The notes under the pieces are model-generated. The model was not told the DNA's origin and did no database searches. It worked only from the letters and a program-made list of their open reading frames with translations. Shown piece by piece: positions 1 to 12,200 of a stretch of 64,000 nt of DNA. Numbering within the stretch: the first letter of the stretch is position 1; every line of letters begins with the position of its first letter. A program made the translations under genes and the position numbers. Source of the stretch: Symsagittifera roscoffensis (Eukaryota > Xenacoelomorpha > Acoela > Convolutidae); NCBI RefSeq assembly GCF_963678635.1, contig NC_087069.1, forward strand, positions 46,828,276-46,892,275, given 5' to 3'.

Positions 1-419
1 TGGGCAAAATTACACCGGCTGAAGTTCTCGAGTATCCCCTTTTATGGGAGGCTATTAAGTAAAAGAGCAATAGTTTTTGCTTAGAGAGTTACAGTGTTCC
101 TTAGGAGCCTGATTAAAAAAAAACATAAGTGCCGTTTTAGGCCCTTATTTATAATTTTTTTAAACATAAATTCTGTTTTTTCGGTGTGCTCAGCCCTCAA
201 ATATAGTCAGCCTTCAAGAGCTGTCTGTAGGCCGGCCAAAAAATGGATACCGTAAAACAACACCAAAAAAGGGACTCTTCGAGTCGTGAGGGGGTTGATT
301 TGTTAAAAGTGGGGCGGGGGAGTGGTGTCGACTAATACAATTTTTCTCTTATTTTGATTGTTATTAGTAACTGGTTATAGAAAAACCTTCTTGAGAAAAG
401 TTCGAATTGTTTGGCTACG
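1..419. other. Intergenic, relic of a dispersed repeat
   Basis: No coding region is supported here. Bases 185-330 resemble 6600-6760, inside the inverted-repeat element in intron 1 of gene 1: shared runs include GTGCTC..CCCTCAAA, a stretch reading ATGGAT..CGTAAAA, and GAGGG near the end. This is therefore probably a decayed copy of that element. The 5' part shows nothing recognisable. Confidence 0.35.
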
Positions 420-862
420 CATTACGAGACTAAACTGTGTATTTTGTAAATTGAAAGCGGATTACGCAACAAGGACGCGCTCTTTTGTTCTTCTTTTTGT
501 TGAGGTCAGACCAAGTCAGACAAGGTCAACTAGGTCAAACTAATTAATTAGTCACCAATTTATTAAATGGTACTTTTGTGATGCTTAGTTTGTCATGTCA
601 GTTATATTCACTTTCTCAATTCCTTCTTCATCAATCACTACCTCTTCTCAATCCTCACTTCAAGCCTCAGATTATCTCTCAGTCTCTAACCGCAGTTCTT
701 AATCCTAGTTGCTCTAACTCTGAATCTTAACACTTTTATTCTTTCAGTTTCTTAAATCATTCCGACAAAATATCAAAATGTTCAAAGATTTGTCTCTGGA
801 ATCCAGGAACATACATACACAAAATCGCGCGCCTATCCAATGCACGGTTTGGCCTCGTAATA
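420..862. mobile_element. MITE family A, copy 1 (TIR CATTACGAG...)
   Basis: The left end reads CATTACGAGACTAAACTGTG and the right end is its near reverse complement (GCACGGTTTGGCCTCGTAAT). This makes an inverted-repeat element of about 440 bp. The subterminal text (AGCGGATTACGCAACAAGGA on the left, TTGTCTCTGGAATCCAGGAA on the right) recurs in three other copies in the window. No transposase is visible, so it looks like a non-autonomous DNA transposon. The target duplication could not be settled. Confidence 0.7.
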
Positions 863-900
863 CAGATCAGCAAAACAATGCTAAAGTGGATTACTTACCC

Positions 901-1480
901 GGGTTGACCTCCATAAACAGAAAATGATTATCTTACACTTTCATCCACCGAAAATGCTTATCATACAATTCCATACATCAAATGTGTAGAAAAATGATGT
1001 CATACACTTTTCACACAGTTTCAAAAAGTCATTGAAAAAAATTCGAATTAGTTTCTGCGGCTGTTTGAACCAAATAAAACAGTCTGGTGGTGAAAAAAAA
1101 TTTGTTTTTTTTTGGAAAAAAATGTTTTTCATACAATTTCCATATATGAAAATTGTACGACCACCATTTTTTTTGGATGGCGACAACCAAAGTTTTTCCA
1201 AGTAACATTAAAATTGTCCCAATTTTTCAATCGCAAATTGAGTTTTGCACTCATACAAACATTTCCAAAAAACAGTTTTGCATGCAAACTTTATTTTTTT
1301 GTCTGCATATTGTAGTTCTGCATTACAAAAATTAGATTTTTTCCGTTTCTCTGGATAACTTTTTTCAACAGGCTAAAAACTCCTATTTATTTTAATGGCA
1401 TGCTTACATCTGCCTTGATCAATGTCTGATAATTTACCATTTTTGATTTTTTAAATAATCTTCTTGGTTTTTGGTACTTA
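901..1480 (-). mobile_element. Family B inverted-repeat element, partial copy
   Basis: It begins GGGTTGACC and runs into text such as ATGCTTATCATACAATTCCA, TTTCTGCGGCTG, GATGGCGAC and TTGATCAATGTCTGAT. The same order, reverse-complemented, is found in the element at 15110-16068. Similarity is clear to about 1480 and then fades, so this is a partial copy or one interrupted by later DNA. A related terminus in the opposite sense lies at about 4880-4985. No coding capacity is seen. Confidence 0.6.
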
Positions 1481-2073
1481 CTTTATTTTTAATAATGAGT
1501 AAATCAGCTACCATTTGATTTGTATGTAAATGAATAAGTTTGTTGCTTTTTTGGACCCTGTAATCAGAAACAAAAATGGAGGTGAGTTGAAAAGTTAAAG
1601 GTTTTTCAGAGTCTTTGAGCTGCAGTTTTTCATGCTCACTGTCCCGGTTTTGTTTAAAGAAAAAAAGTTTTGGAAACAAAAAAACCAACAGAAATAGGGT
1701 CTTTCTACTTTATAAGCTGGCAAAGTTTTTCTGATTCCCATTTTGCACAGCAAAAAATAACAAAGCAATGAAGGCAATTTTTGAAAAAATTTTAAATCAA
1801 TAGTTGATCACCACACTCAGTGGCGACAGATGATTCACGCTTTGTCTGACGCAGGTAAAAAATATTTTCGAATCGATCTAGCTTCGAACAATTGAATTAA
1901 AAAATGGGTCAATAGAATATTTTAAAAAATAGATTACCCTGGTAGTTCTCGTACAAAAAATTAAATCTAAATTTAACGTCGTAGACAAACAATGGTATCG
2001 ACAAACAATATTTCGTTTGTTATGTTTTTGTTAGAAAAAATTTTTTTGCTGGCAGTTTTTTTAGTAGAGACCC
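1481..2073. other. Non-coding, AT-rich
   Basis: No coding region is supported. I looked here on the - strand for the next exon of the glycosyltransferase, which should encode the IYLDxD motif, and did not find it. Confidence 0.4.
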
Positions 2074-2658
2074 TCAACCTCCAAACTTATATATGAGGGC
2101 ATGGCGGACAAAATCGCTTAAGTGATTTCCACGGTATTTTCCTTGGGTTATTCTCGTCTTGGATATTCCTTCCAGTGGTGTGTTTTTTAATATTTCTTCC
2201 GCATCAATGTAATAGAAATCCACTATTTCTGGATAATAATAGTAAAGAAAATTTGAAATAACAGAGTTCTGTTTTACTTCCAAATAATTTTTTGTCATAA
2301 GAACTTTAACACGTAGGCCAGAATTGAGAATAGCAGATTCGATAGAACAAAGTTGGCGACCTCTTAAAGTGCTTCTAAAACCTGTTTCAGTGAAAAATAA
2401 TTGTTGGTTTGTTGAAGAAAAATTTTCCGAAAAGTGTTTCAAATGTACAATTTCAACTTTGGATTTTTGATCAAACTCAAAGTTCTGCGAAAATCTAGCA
2501 GCATTTTGTGTAACACCACGCCACAATTTAACCATTTGGAACCGATGTATACCGTCTTTGAAGTAAGCAAAAAAATAAATAATTGCACAAAAAACTGCAA
2601 GGAAAAGAATGACTAATTTTTGGAACAAAATTTTTGAATACATCTTTTTCCAGAACAA
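2074..2658 (-). CDS. Alpha-1,4-glycosyltransferase (Gb3-synthase type), 5' exon
   Basis: The predicted 194-aa product has type II Golgi topology: a short cytosolic N-terminus, one hydrophobic anchor at about residues 11-33 (VILFLAVFCAIIYFFAYF), then a lumenal part. Residues ~85-194 match the DXD sugar-binding family that includes A4GALT. FFTETGF is followed by RQLCSIESAILN (family consensus RQ-C-ESA), and the C-terminal end reads KYRGNHLSDFVRHALIYKFGG (family: HLSD..R...LYKYGG). Such enzymes transfer galactose or GlcNAc from UDP-sugars onto glycans or glycolipids. In the family the next residues are IYLDxD, the metal-binding motif. Here the frame meets a stop just after FGG, but GGAG|GTTGAG could be a splice donor. 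The exon carrying DXD is not visible downstream on the - strand before the window ends, so the gene either continues outside or is a remnant. Family assignment is firm; completeness is not. Confidence 0.75.
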   Translation of the reverse strand: MFWKKMYSKILFQKLVILFLAVFCAIIYFFAYFKDGIHRFQMVKLWRGVTQNAARFSQNFEFDQKSKVEIVHLKHFSENFSSTNQQLFFTETGFRSTLRGRQLCSIESAILNSGLRVKVLMTKNYLEVKQNSVISNFLYYYYPEIVDFYYIDAEEILKNTPLEGISKTRITQGKYRGNHLSDFVRHALIYKFGG

Positions 2659-3635
2659 TCAAAAACAGATACGATCGATTGAAAATAATATGCTTTTTTT
2701 TGCAGTTTAAAAAGGTTGATTGTATTGTATAAATGAATCTAATCGTTATAGAAATGCCTTCACATCATTTTAAAAGCATTTTATAAGCTGCACGATGTTT
2801 TTTTGCTGTTGTTTTTTATACCGCTTTGTTTGCGAAAAGATTTTGTGGAAACATAGAAACCTACTTTTGTAAATCACTATAGAAAGATTGCATGTGAGGG
2901 GATTATTTTATTGAAAATGTATACTTCTCTTATCAAAAGATATGATTTCTAAATTAAGTATTTATTAAAAAGCTTCATTTCTTAAGCTTTTTTGATTTCT
3001 TTTGACTCGTCATAAGCGGCAGGTGATGTTACAAACGTAAACTAGTACGTTTTTGTTCTTTTTTGATTGAAATAAAGTATATAGATGCCATTTGTTTGGA
3101 TGATTTTTTGTGCTGACTCACTAAATACTGAACTATTGTTGTTTTGACAATAAAGTGCCGGTGAACAGAACTAAAACACAATTCAAAAGGTCAAAATCAA
3201 TGGAGCAACCGTTTAAAAACTGAAAGAATATCTGCAAAAAAAAGACACTGTATAGTTTAGCAGCACTTCTCGGTTGAATCAAAGTAATCTAAGAAAGGAA
3301 ATTTAATTTTTCTAATTTTTCCGACTTTCGAAGATAAAGGCGGAAATCATGTGCTCGGGGTGTTTCTTTTTGCATAAAAAAAAATTTATTTTTTAAATAA
3401 CAACTTTTGACAGAATTTTTTAAATTGACTTAAAGGAAAAGTTGTCCTCAAATTAAAAAAAAACTACTTCTTGGAAGTTATGGGTGATTAAATTCTGCCA
3501 GTTGCGCGAGTTTGGGACAGTCAACGCGTAATATTATCGTGCTATTAACGCATGAGTTGAATTGATTCACTCTAAAGAGTAAGAATTGATTTAAAAACTT
3601 TTATGTTTTCAAAAAACAAATGAAAAAATTCCAAT
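2659..3635. other. Non-coding, with a small relic of repeat R1
   Basis: No coding region is supported. Bases about 3495-3600 (GTTTGGGACAGTCAACGCG, GCTATTAACGCATGAG) are a diverged piece of the repeat seen at 14215-14600 and 56595-56960. The rest is AT-rich DNA without recognisable structure. Confidence 0.4.
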
Positions 3636-3827
3636 CATTACCAGGCCAAACAGTGTATTTTGTGAGTTTTAAGTGGATTCTGCATCAAGGACGCAATTTT
3701 TGTTCTTCTGCCAATTTTTTTTATTCCGACGATAGTTTTAACATGTTTAAAGACTTGTGTCTGGATATCAGAGACCTAGTCAAACCAAAGAAAGCGCCAA
3801 TCTAGTGCACAGTTTGGCCTCATGGTG
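3636..3827. mobile_element. MITE family A, copy 2 (short)
   Basis: Starts CATTACCAGGCCAAACAGTG and ends GTGCACAGTTTGGCCTCATG, inverted relative to each other and matching family A ends. At about 190 bp it keeps only the subterminal parts (GTGGATTCTGCATCAAGGA and TTGTGTCTGGATATCAG). Confidence 0.65.
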
Positions 3828-5283
3828 ATCAAAACTCAATTTTTTTTATATTGACAGTTTTTTAAAGCAAAATTCACTCTCTAGACTGATTTTCACTCTC
3901 TAGACTGAAGCAGTCTGATTTTTAGAGTTTAGACCGCGAGCTTATTAGACCGCGAGGTATTTTAGAGCTTAGACCCGAGAGATTATTAGATGCGAGTAAT
4001 TTTGTTCTAATTACAAATATCGAAGAAAGTATTTCAAAGATTTAACAAAAAAAAATATTCAACAGGCGACAGGCACCAATGCTTTTTTGTTCTCTGCCTT
4101 GAGTAAATTTAATTGTTGCAAATGCTTTTTTTTACACGTACACACTCAAAGACACATTCTTTTTTGGTAGTAACTTTCTAATATCCATCAATCAAACTTA
4201 TAATTGTCTTTTTTAAAGTTTAACTATTGTGTAGCACTTTGTAGTTTTGTGCAACTATCATAATCGAAAAAATACTGTTTTTACTGTTAAAAAAATACAT
4301 AGTGGTTTTTGCTTGTTTTTAGATACTTACTTGTTCAGACAAATTTGGTTATCGGAATTATAATGCAATTTTGCAAGAACGATAGATTGTCATAAAACTT
4401 TATTGAACAAATCAAATATTAAATAAATTGCTGATAAGCTGAGCTAAAAACTTTTAGCTGAGATTAAAGTGGTTTTTTAAGATAGCATTTGGATTCCTTA
4501 TTTCAGTTCCGGGGTTGAAGCAAAAAACTGGGATCTAGAGACTTGAATTCTCATTTTGGGCACAAGATGCTTCAAAATATTTTAATTCAAAAAATTTACA
4601 CTTTTTTAATTTAAAACGAATTATTGAAAAATAAAAAAGTTCATTGACTAAATTATTCAAATAATTCAAAACTACAACCAAAAATACTTTGTTGGTTTGC
4701 ATAGAGATTGTTTATTGTATTTTTGTGACAATCATGACTTTTCCGTTCCTTTTTAATGAGAAAATCATCTTGGATTACGTTATAGACAAAAAACACAAAT
4801 ATTTGCATGCCTTATCAGTTTGCTTGTTTGAGTATATATTGATTTAGCGACTCAAAATGTTATCGTAAAAGAATCATATTGTAAAGGATAAGCATGGAAT
4901 TTGCTTCGTGTATGGAATTTATTGATAACTATTGTACGGAATTATATTTAAAACATTTTGGTACGGAGGTCAGCCTTGGTTAGTTGCATCAGATGTCATA
5001 GGGATCAATATGGAAGTGATGCAACAAAGAGTTTCCAATTTTTTCCAAAATCTTTTGTTCCGACCATTCTCGACGAGTGAAAATAACTGTGATATCGGGT
5101 TGGTTTTTTCAAAATTTTTCTTCAGCCAGTTTTACTACCTGAAGAAAAGTTCATCTGAGATAAATAATTTAGAACATTTTCAAGAAAATTAAACGAAAAT
5201 TAATAAGAGGTTCGAAAATTAATGCTATTTTTTGTCTTATTTTTGAACTTGACTTCTAAAATTCTGCTGGTCCAAAATTTCTG
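3828..5283. other. Non-coding; possible family B terminus near 4880-4985
   Basis: AT-rich with no supported gene. Short direct repeats (TCTCTAGACTGA, TTAGACCGCGAG) occur at 3889-4000. Bases about 4880-4985 (GATAAGCATGGAATT ... TGGTACGGAGGTCAGCC) resemble the outer end of family B reversed. Confidence 0.35.
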
Positions 5284-5480
5284 TGCGACGAGGCCAAATT
5301 GTGCATTTTGTGAATTGTAGGCGGACTCCTCATTAAAGAAGCTCTCTTTGTTCTTCTTTTGTTTTTTTTCCTTTGATCTTTCCAACGAATTTTTGACAGG
5401 TTTAAAAACTTGTCTCTGAAATCCAGGAAAGTAAAGACACAAAATTTGCACCTATCTAGTGCACACTTGGGCCTCGCAAT
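5284..5480. mobile_element. MITE family A, copy 3 (short)
   Basis: Left end GACGAGGCCAAATTGTGCAT, right end CTAGTGCACACTTGGGCCTC: an inverted pair matching family A. The subterminal TTGTCTCTGAAATCCAGGAA is also shared. About 200 bp, with no ORF of its own. Confidence 0.65.
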
Positions 5481-6249
5481 TATTCTGCTTCGTCTGTGTC
5501 AACAGTAACCTCTTATGCAATATCGCAATTAGGGGGAGGCGCGGCAAAAAAAATTTATTCAATTCTGTGCAAGCCATAGGGCCCCAGACTTAATACTTTA
5601 GTACGACATATAGTTTCAGCTGACCGATCGTAAAACTTTTCTAGAAGCGCTTTCGCAAATGCGTAATGAAATTTTATTTTTGGCCTGTTTTTAATAAAAT
5701 TTGTGAGCGGAAAAGACATTGTTTACAGAGAAGGGTTTTTGATAATTGTTTGAAGTGCTCAGAAAATCAGACTGACAAAAAATGACTCTTTGAATTGTCG
5801 TTGATCTACATTGTATTCTGTACAAGTAAAGGTTCAAAAAACTGTTTAAAAAAACTCCAAATTTTTCACAGTGAGCTGCAATTATATTGAGCTATCTTTT
5901 TTGGATATTTTATCTCTTTTTATGTTTTCTTCTGATCAGTTCTTTTGCTAAGTGTTTGCTAAATTTATGATAGGTGTTTCATAAATGACTCATTAGGCCT
6001 GGTAGACATATTATGCTAAAACAGGAATTACAATTCAAAGAATGGGCTAACTTAGAAATAAGTCCTCTTATGTTAGCTTTTAAGATTCAGCTGAACGTTA
6101 GCTTTTCTAAATTTTCTTTGAGAAGTTTGTTTTTGACCTTAAAAAAATCATTTCTGATTTGAGTTTTTCATTAAAAAAAATCATTGAAATCAAAAGTCAT
6201 ATGTGTAACTCTACCCAGCACACTTTTTCTAAATTCTGTTATCAAAGTT
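5481..6249. other. Upstream region of cysteine-rich gene 1
   Basis: No coding region is supported. The last stretch before the start codon (ATTCTGTTATCAAAGTTATGG) resembles the sequence before gene 2's start (TTTCTAATATCAAAGTCATGG), so the 5' untranslated or promoter region was duplicated together with the gene. Confidence 0.45.
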
Positions 6250-9200
6250 ATGGCTGCTTTTTATTTTCTTGCCATTCTTCTTGGAGCAGTTCAATCAATA
6301 GGAGAGATTGTGATAGGTTGGTAAAAATTTGGATAATACTCTTCACCAGTGGCGTGTTCAGAACTTTTTTTATAGGGGGGGAGGGGGTGGGTTTGTTTTT
6401 CAAAAAATTTCGAAAATTTTGCCGACCTTTTTTTAGGTCAAACATTTTCACTTTTTTCCGTTTTTTTTCTATACGGACCTTCCTATTTTGCAAAACAAAT
6501 TTTTGTGCCACAGGCAAGTTTTATAGAAAAAACCAGGTCAAAAAATGCGTTTTTAGCAACTTTATGGAAAATTTTGACCAAAAAAACTGCGTTTTTGCGG
6601 CGCGTGCTCCCCCCTCAAAGTTATTCATATTGGCGCCCAAGGCGTCTTAGAAAAAATTTGGGAATGTTTAGCAACAAATGGATGTCGTAAAATTATACCA
6701 CAAAGGGGAAAATGGAAAACTTTTGGCATTCAGAAGTGAGGGCGGGATGACCCCCCCCCCCCCGCCTTCCTCCCTCGGCACGCAACTGCTCTTGTCGCAT
6801 CTGTACGGCTTTTTTAGGCTTTTAAATATTTTTGAAAACATTTTTTAAATCTTTTTTTTTCATCTGCAATTTTTTTTACATGTACATAATTGTTGACAGT
6901 TATCAAAATTTGCCCTCGGACTAAAAAAGCCATTCCAAACACCTTGTAATATTATCTGTCTCTGTAAAAAGGCAGCTACTTGACTAAACAATGATGGCTT
7001 AAGCAGATGAATGAAAACCCATCATAACTTTAAAATGATGTGAAACTGAAAATGGTGAAAACTTCAAATGAAGAAAACTTTAAATGAAAAGGAAACTTGA
7101 TCATTTTTTTTTTGAAAATCTACTCAATTGACAATTAGTTGTAACAAAGAAAATATTTGAGAAAACTAGCATCAATTTGGTGGTAGCAATTTAAGTATCT
7201 CAAATGAATCAGATTCGCTGCTTTCTGACTTATGGAGATACTTCTTTCCAGTCTTTTCAAAAAAATCCAAAAAATATTTTTCTTTGTTGTTTCGCATGAA
7301 TTTACTGCCAAATGCCATGAACAGCAATTCTGATCGGCATACAAGATTTTTTTTCACCTCTCATTTCATTGGTATTTGACTTCTTCATGCAGTTGGCAGA
7401 AATATGCCGCACATGTTTTATGATGCCCTTCCTTAAGTTGAATCATAATTGTTCAAAATTTATTCAGATGATTATCAAAATTTATCGTTACAAAATTTTT
7501 TTCGGCTGAGTATTTGCGTTCAATTTTTAAGTATTGACTCAACAAGACTTACAGTTTTGATTGAAAGATTTGAAAAAACCGCGAAAAAGCGGAAAAAGTC
7601 AAAAAAAGCTTTGGAGCTGTTTCATGTTTTTTTTTGTCAAAATTCATCTGCTTTTTTTCTGCATTAGTACAGCTCAAAATAGCATTGAAAATTGGTAAAC
7701 CGTGAAAAATAACACAAAAAATCAATTTGGGCTTTTGAAACTTACCAGCATAAATCATGGTCACTTGTTGCCTAGTTTAAAAAGATATTTACGCAACAGT
7801 CAAGCGAGAGAAGATTTCTATGAAACTTTTTTTTACTGACTGCATTTGCTGTTAAGAAATTACATTGAACATCATTCATTTAGCAACAAGGAAAAATGTT
7901 TTTGAGATTTTGAGTTTTAATTAAAGCGGCCAAAAAAGTGAAAAAAAAACTATATTTTTAAATAAAAAAAACTACTAATACGCAGCCATAATCCTGATGT
8001 TTTTCTTAGCTAGGGTTCCAAAATTTTACCGAAATTTCTTACTTTTTGTTTTTTTTACTGTTCTTATCATTTGGTTAAAAACAGGCTTTCATTTTCTCCA
8101 AAATTACACAAAAAAAAATTAAATTATTTTATTTTCAAATATTGCGCTCAAAAAATATGCTTTTCTCAAGGATCTTTTTTAGGATCATTTTTATGGTGTG
8201 TATTAAAAAGTCAGATTCGAGTACCAATTGGTTTGAATAATCTGGGACAACATATTTTTAGAAGTCTAATTCAATTCTTTATATTTCCGATTTTCACCTA
8301 TTGTTTTTTCTTGAAAACTTTCCGAGAAAATCAAATTAGTATTTCTAACGTTTCAAACCTTCAAAAACAACTACTTTCACTTTTTTCGCAGTGTATCTTC
8401 TGTGAGTTTTAAGGTGACCTTGAAGCGCACAATGACGATGACATTGAGAGAAGGGATTCAATTAGGAACTGTAAAAAGGATTACTCCTGTTTTGATTACC
8501 AGTTTTGCGAAAATGAAGTCTGTGTGAGGAGGCGCTGCGAAGAAAAAGGAAAAAATAGTTGCCCAGGTGCATCTGAATGCAGAGACGGAAAGTGTTTTCC
8601 ACGTAAGTTGATCAGCTTTTTGCCTCTTTTTTTCTCTCTTTTTTTTCTCAATGTTCGACTTTAGGCTTTGAAAAATCCGTACTTTAGGATTGAAAAGAGC
8701 TTAGCTTTTTTTCATAAATGTCTCCGTGCGCAAACGTCATTGAATCATGAGTGGCTTTTTTAAATCCCCATTTCACATTTCAACCTCATATTAAAATTGA
8801 ATAACTCGTGTCCAGTATGCATTCATCATCCGTAGCTTTTGTTCCTCGTATTAGGGATTAAATTTTTTCACAATTAATTTCTAATTGGAATTATATATAT
8901 AAAAGGGCCAATCCGTTTTACTAACAAAAACAAGCTGTTTTATTACTTCCAGTTTTGATTTTTTTTGCAGTTGAGAAAATTGGCGAGTGCAAAGACGACA
9001 GACAGTGTACTGGATATATGTACTGCAGACAAAAGACTCAGCAGTGTGTACGAAAGCCATGCAAAGAGGACAAAGACTGTGTATACCCGCGCAGCTACTA
9101 TTGTGCACCAACTGAAAATGATGGCAAAAGATGCATTATCAGTAAGCATGTCGAAAAAAAAACCAAATCTCAATTTATACAAAAATGTGCTGAAATGGTC

Positions 9201-12200
9201 TAATAGTCTCAGTTAATTCATTTTGTCAGCCTAAGAAATTAACCTAGAAAATCTCGATACCTTCAGGATTGAAAACTAAAATTTTAAGAAATGATGGAAT
9301 TTTTGTTTCCTACTTTTGGAATTGATTGGCTCACAGTTTATATGAAATATGTCATTTGTATGACAAATGATACTTTTATTGCCGACAAAAAACAATGTAC
9401 TTTCTTAAAAGGAAGGCGTAAATTGATTTGGGAAAATTGCCTAAGCCTTCAACCAGTCAAAATGTCAACACCTGAATTTTTAATTATCATTCATATTGAA
9501 AACGAAAAGTTTTTAAACGATCAAAAGCGAAAATGAGCGGGAATTTTTTTTCTTGTTGATCTAGTTCTTTGGCTTCTGAATTGTTAGTTTTTTCGACTGC
9601 TTCAAACTCAAAACAAAATTCCAGGAACACCTATTTCTTGAAACGCAAACATCTAAATATTCCAAATAAAGTAAATAATTTTTCTTCGGAGCTCTTTTGC
9701 TCATCAATACTTTTCCAACTGGTTGTTGGCTAAGTTTCAATAAGTTTATCTTAAACATTATTTTTCTTGAACACCAATTATTTTGAAACATCATTTATTC
9801 CTAAACAACACTTTTACTGAAACAACACATTATACCATTCACGAAATTGAGCAAAAACTGACATCTAAAACCACTCGAATAAACTGTATGATAAAGTTTT
9901 CTTTTTGAGGCACTAAGTGTTTTTTGGGAATCAGAATTATGGGTTTTTGAAGACCATTCCCTAACCGCACCCACGTTTAAGTGTAAGTGATTGATCATAA
10001 AAGTTTTATCATGATTTTTGGACAACTATAATTGATTATAATTGTCAAAGTAAGGTGTTTAAAGGATTTATAATCGATTACAGACGTGATCTTTTCCAAG
10101 AGATTGTAATCTGTTACAATCGGTTATAACTGATCATAGTTCATAAAAAAGCTCTTTAAATCAATTATAATCTCTCATTTTGTCAAAATTTTGTAACATA
10201 AAAGTTATGATTTGGTTATATCCCATGGCTTAATATTTTTCTGTCAATAACAAAATTTTTTGAAGCGAGATGTTTTGTCACACTTTGATTCATCTGAACA
10301 CAAAGTTTTACCACGAAACAAAAATTTCATGGAAGTCCTTTTATTTAGCTGAAAGGTTCCCCCGGTACGTGAAAATAAAATTCTCCGAAAAATCATGAAA
10401 CTGCAGCAACGATTTTGGGGGGTTAAGCGAGCCTAAAAAATGCATCATGAAACTAATTTAATGAAGAAATGAAAACATAAAAAAATTATAACTTTGAGCA
10501 TTACGAGGCAAAACTGTGCATTCTGTGCATTGTAAGCGGATTCCGCAACGGGCCCCAATAAGAATTGTCTGGGAATCCGCAACATTGCTACTTTTTTGAT
10601 CGTCTTTGCTGTTTTCGATTCCACAAACGCATACCTAAAACACCGTACCGTTCAAAATCGCTCCGAAAATAGACGAATTTGCGGAATCCGCAGGCATATT
10701 TCTGGAATCTATAACAATTTGTAGAATCCACACACATATAACAAGACATATAGTTGAATTGAGCTTCTGCGGAATCCGCAACTGTAAGCGGAATCCGCAG
10801 ACTATAAGTGGAATCCGCAAACTGTAAGTGGAATCTGCGAATTGTAAGTAAAATCCGCATTTTTTTGCGCATTCCGTTTACATATATGTATGCGTAGTAG
10901 CTTTTAAAACTATATCTTTTGATTACTACGTTGATCAGCTACCTGTCGGAATGCCAAATGTTCGACCTCAACTCCTGCCAAACACCCAACTTCGATCTCA
11001 AATCCTGTGGAACATACCCCATCTTCGATTTCACTTCCTACAAAGGTTAACTTCGATCTCAATTCCTGTCAACAATTTCAATTCCTGTAAGCTTATTCAT
11101 CAAATCATTTCAAGCCATTCAATAAAAAAAGTTTTAATTTGGCCGTTTTGAAAAATTTTAAAAATGCAAAACCAGAACATAGTTTAGTCAGGCAACATTT
11201 TCAGGACTATATATTCGTGCTTTTGAACTTAAAATTTAATTCTGCTGTAATTCAAGTTTTGATAATTTTATCTAACACTAATTTTCTCAAATTAATTAAA
11301 TAGATCATTTACTCCCTATGAACAAAATGATTTGAATTCGCGCTCCCAAATAATGAATCTATAATACAAAATCCCAAATACTGAATGTCAATTACTGAAT
11401 ACCAAAAACTGACCTAATTCGGCTATAAGTCAACCCAAAAATGAATTGATCCAATAACCGAGATAACCCAATGAATTTATTCGGTGTTGTGATCCCAAAA
11501 ACTGCTTGCTTGCAAATACAAAGTGTGACATACATCGATTTAAGTTTCCAATGTTTTAAGATTTGTTCTTGGATTCCGCTGACAATGGTTAAGTCCTTGC
11601 TTTTAAACTCCGCAAGTGCATATGCAAATTCAAAAATAAACAAATTTCTGAATTATTTTACAGTTTGTGGATTCCGCATACAAATTTTGCGGATTCCACT
11701 AACATTTGATGATTCCACTTCCATTTTGCGGAATTTATTCACAGTTGCGGAATCCAGAACAACTAGTTATATTTGCTTGTTGCCGAATCCACAAAAAAAT
11801 TAATGTGCCGACGAAAATTACATTACAAGTATATGTGGGCGGAATCCACGTAAATCTTGTAATTTGAATTCACTTTCATTTTGGAACATATTTAAATACG
11901 TGTCTCTGGAATTCAGGAACATACAGACACAAACTTGTGCGCCTATCCAGTGCACAGTTTGGCCTCGTAATGAAATAATTTGAAAATTTTTAATACAATT
12001 TTCTCATTTTTTAAATCAAAAGACGTCAACAAAAAGCTTAAATTATAAGCAATTCAGATGCAAAGTCGAACACAATATGGACAAAAAGGGATTGTGAATG
12101 ATTATAATCGATTATAATGGATTTTATGTGCACATCATATGAATTAGAATTTGTGATAAAAATTGATTGTTATCAATTATAATTGTATCGAAAGTTAGAT

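Noticed and set aside
6159-6690. Overlapping + and - frames of 60-163 codons in intron 1 of gene 1
   Set aside because: They cross the inverted-repeat element and consist of Phe/Lys-rich low-complexity text. Only the MAAFYF signal-peptide exon within is supported.
8955-9216. Four overlapping frames around exon 3 of gene 1
   Set aside because: Only the frame starting after the TTTTTGCAG acceptor carries the cysteine pattern shared with gene 2; the others are shadows.
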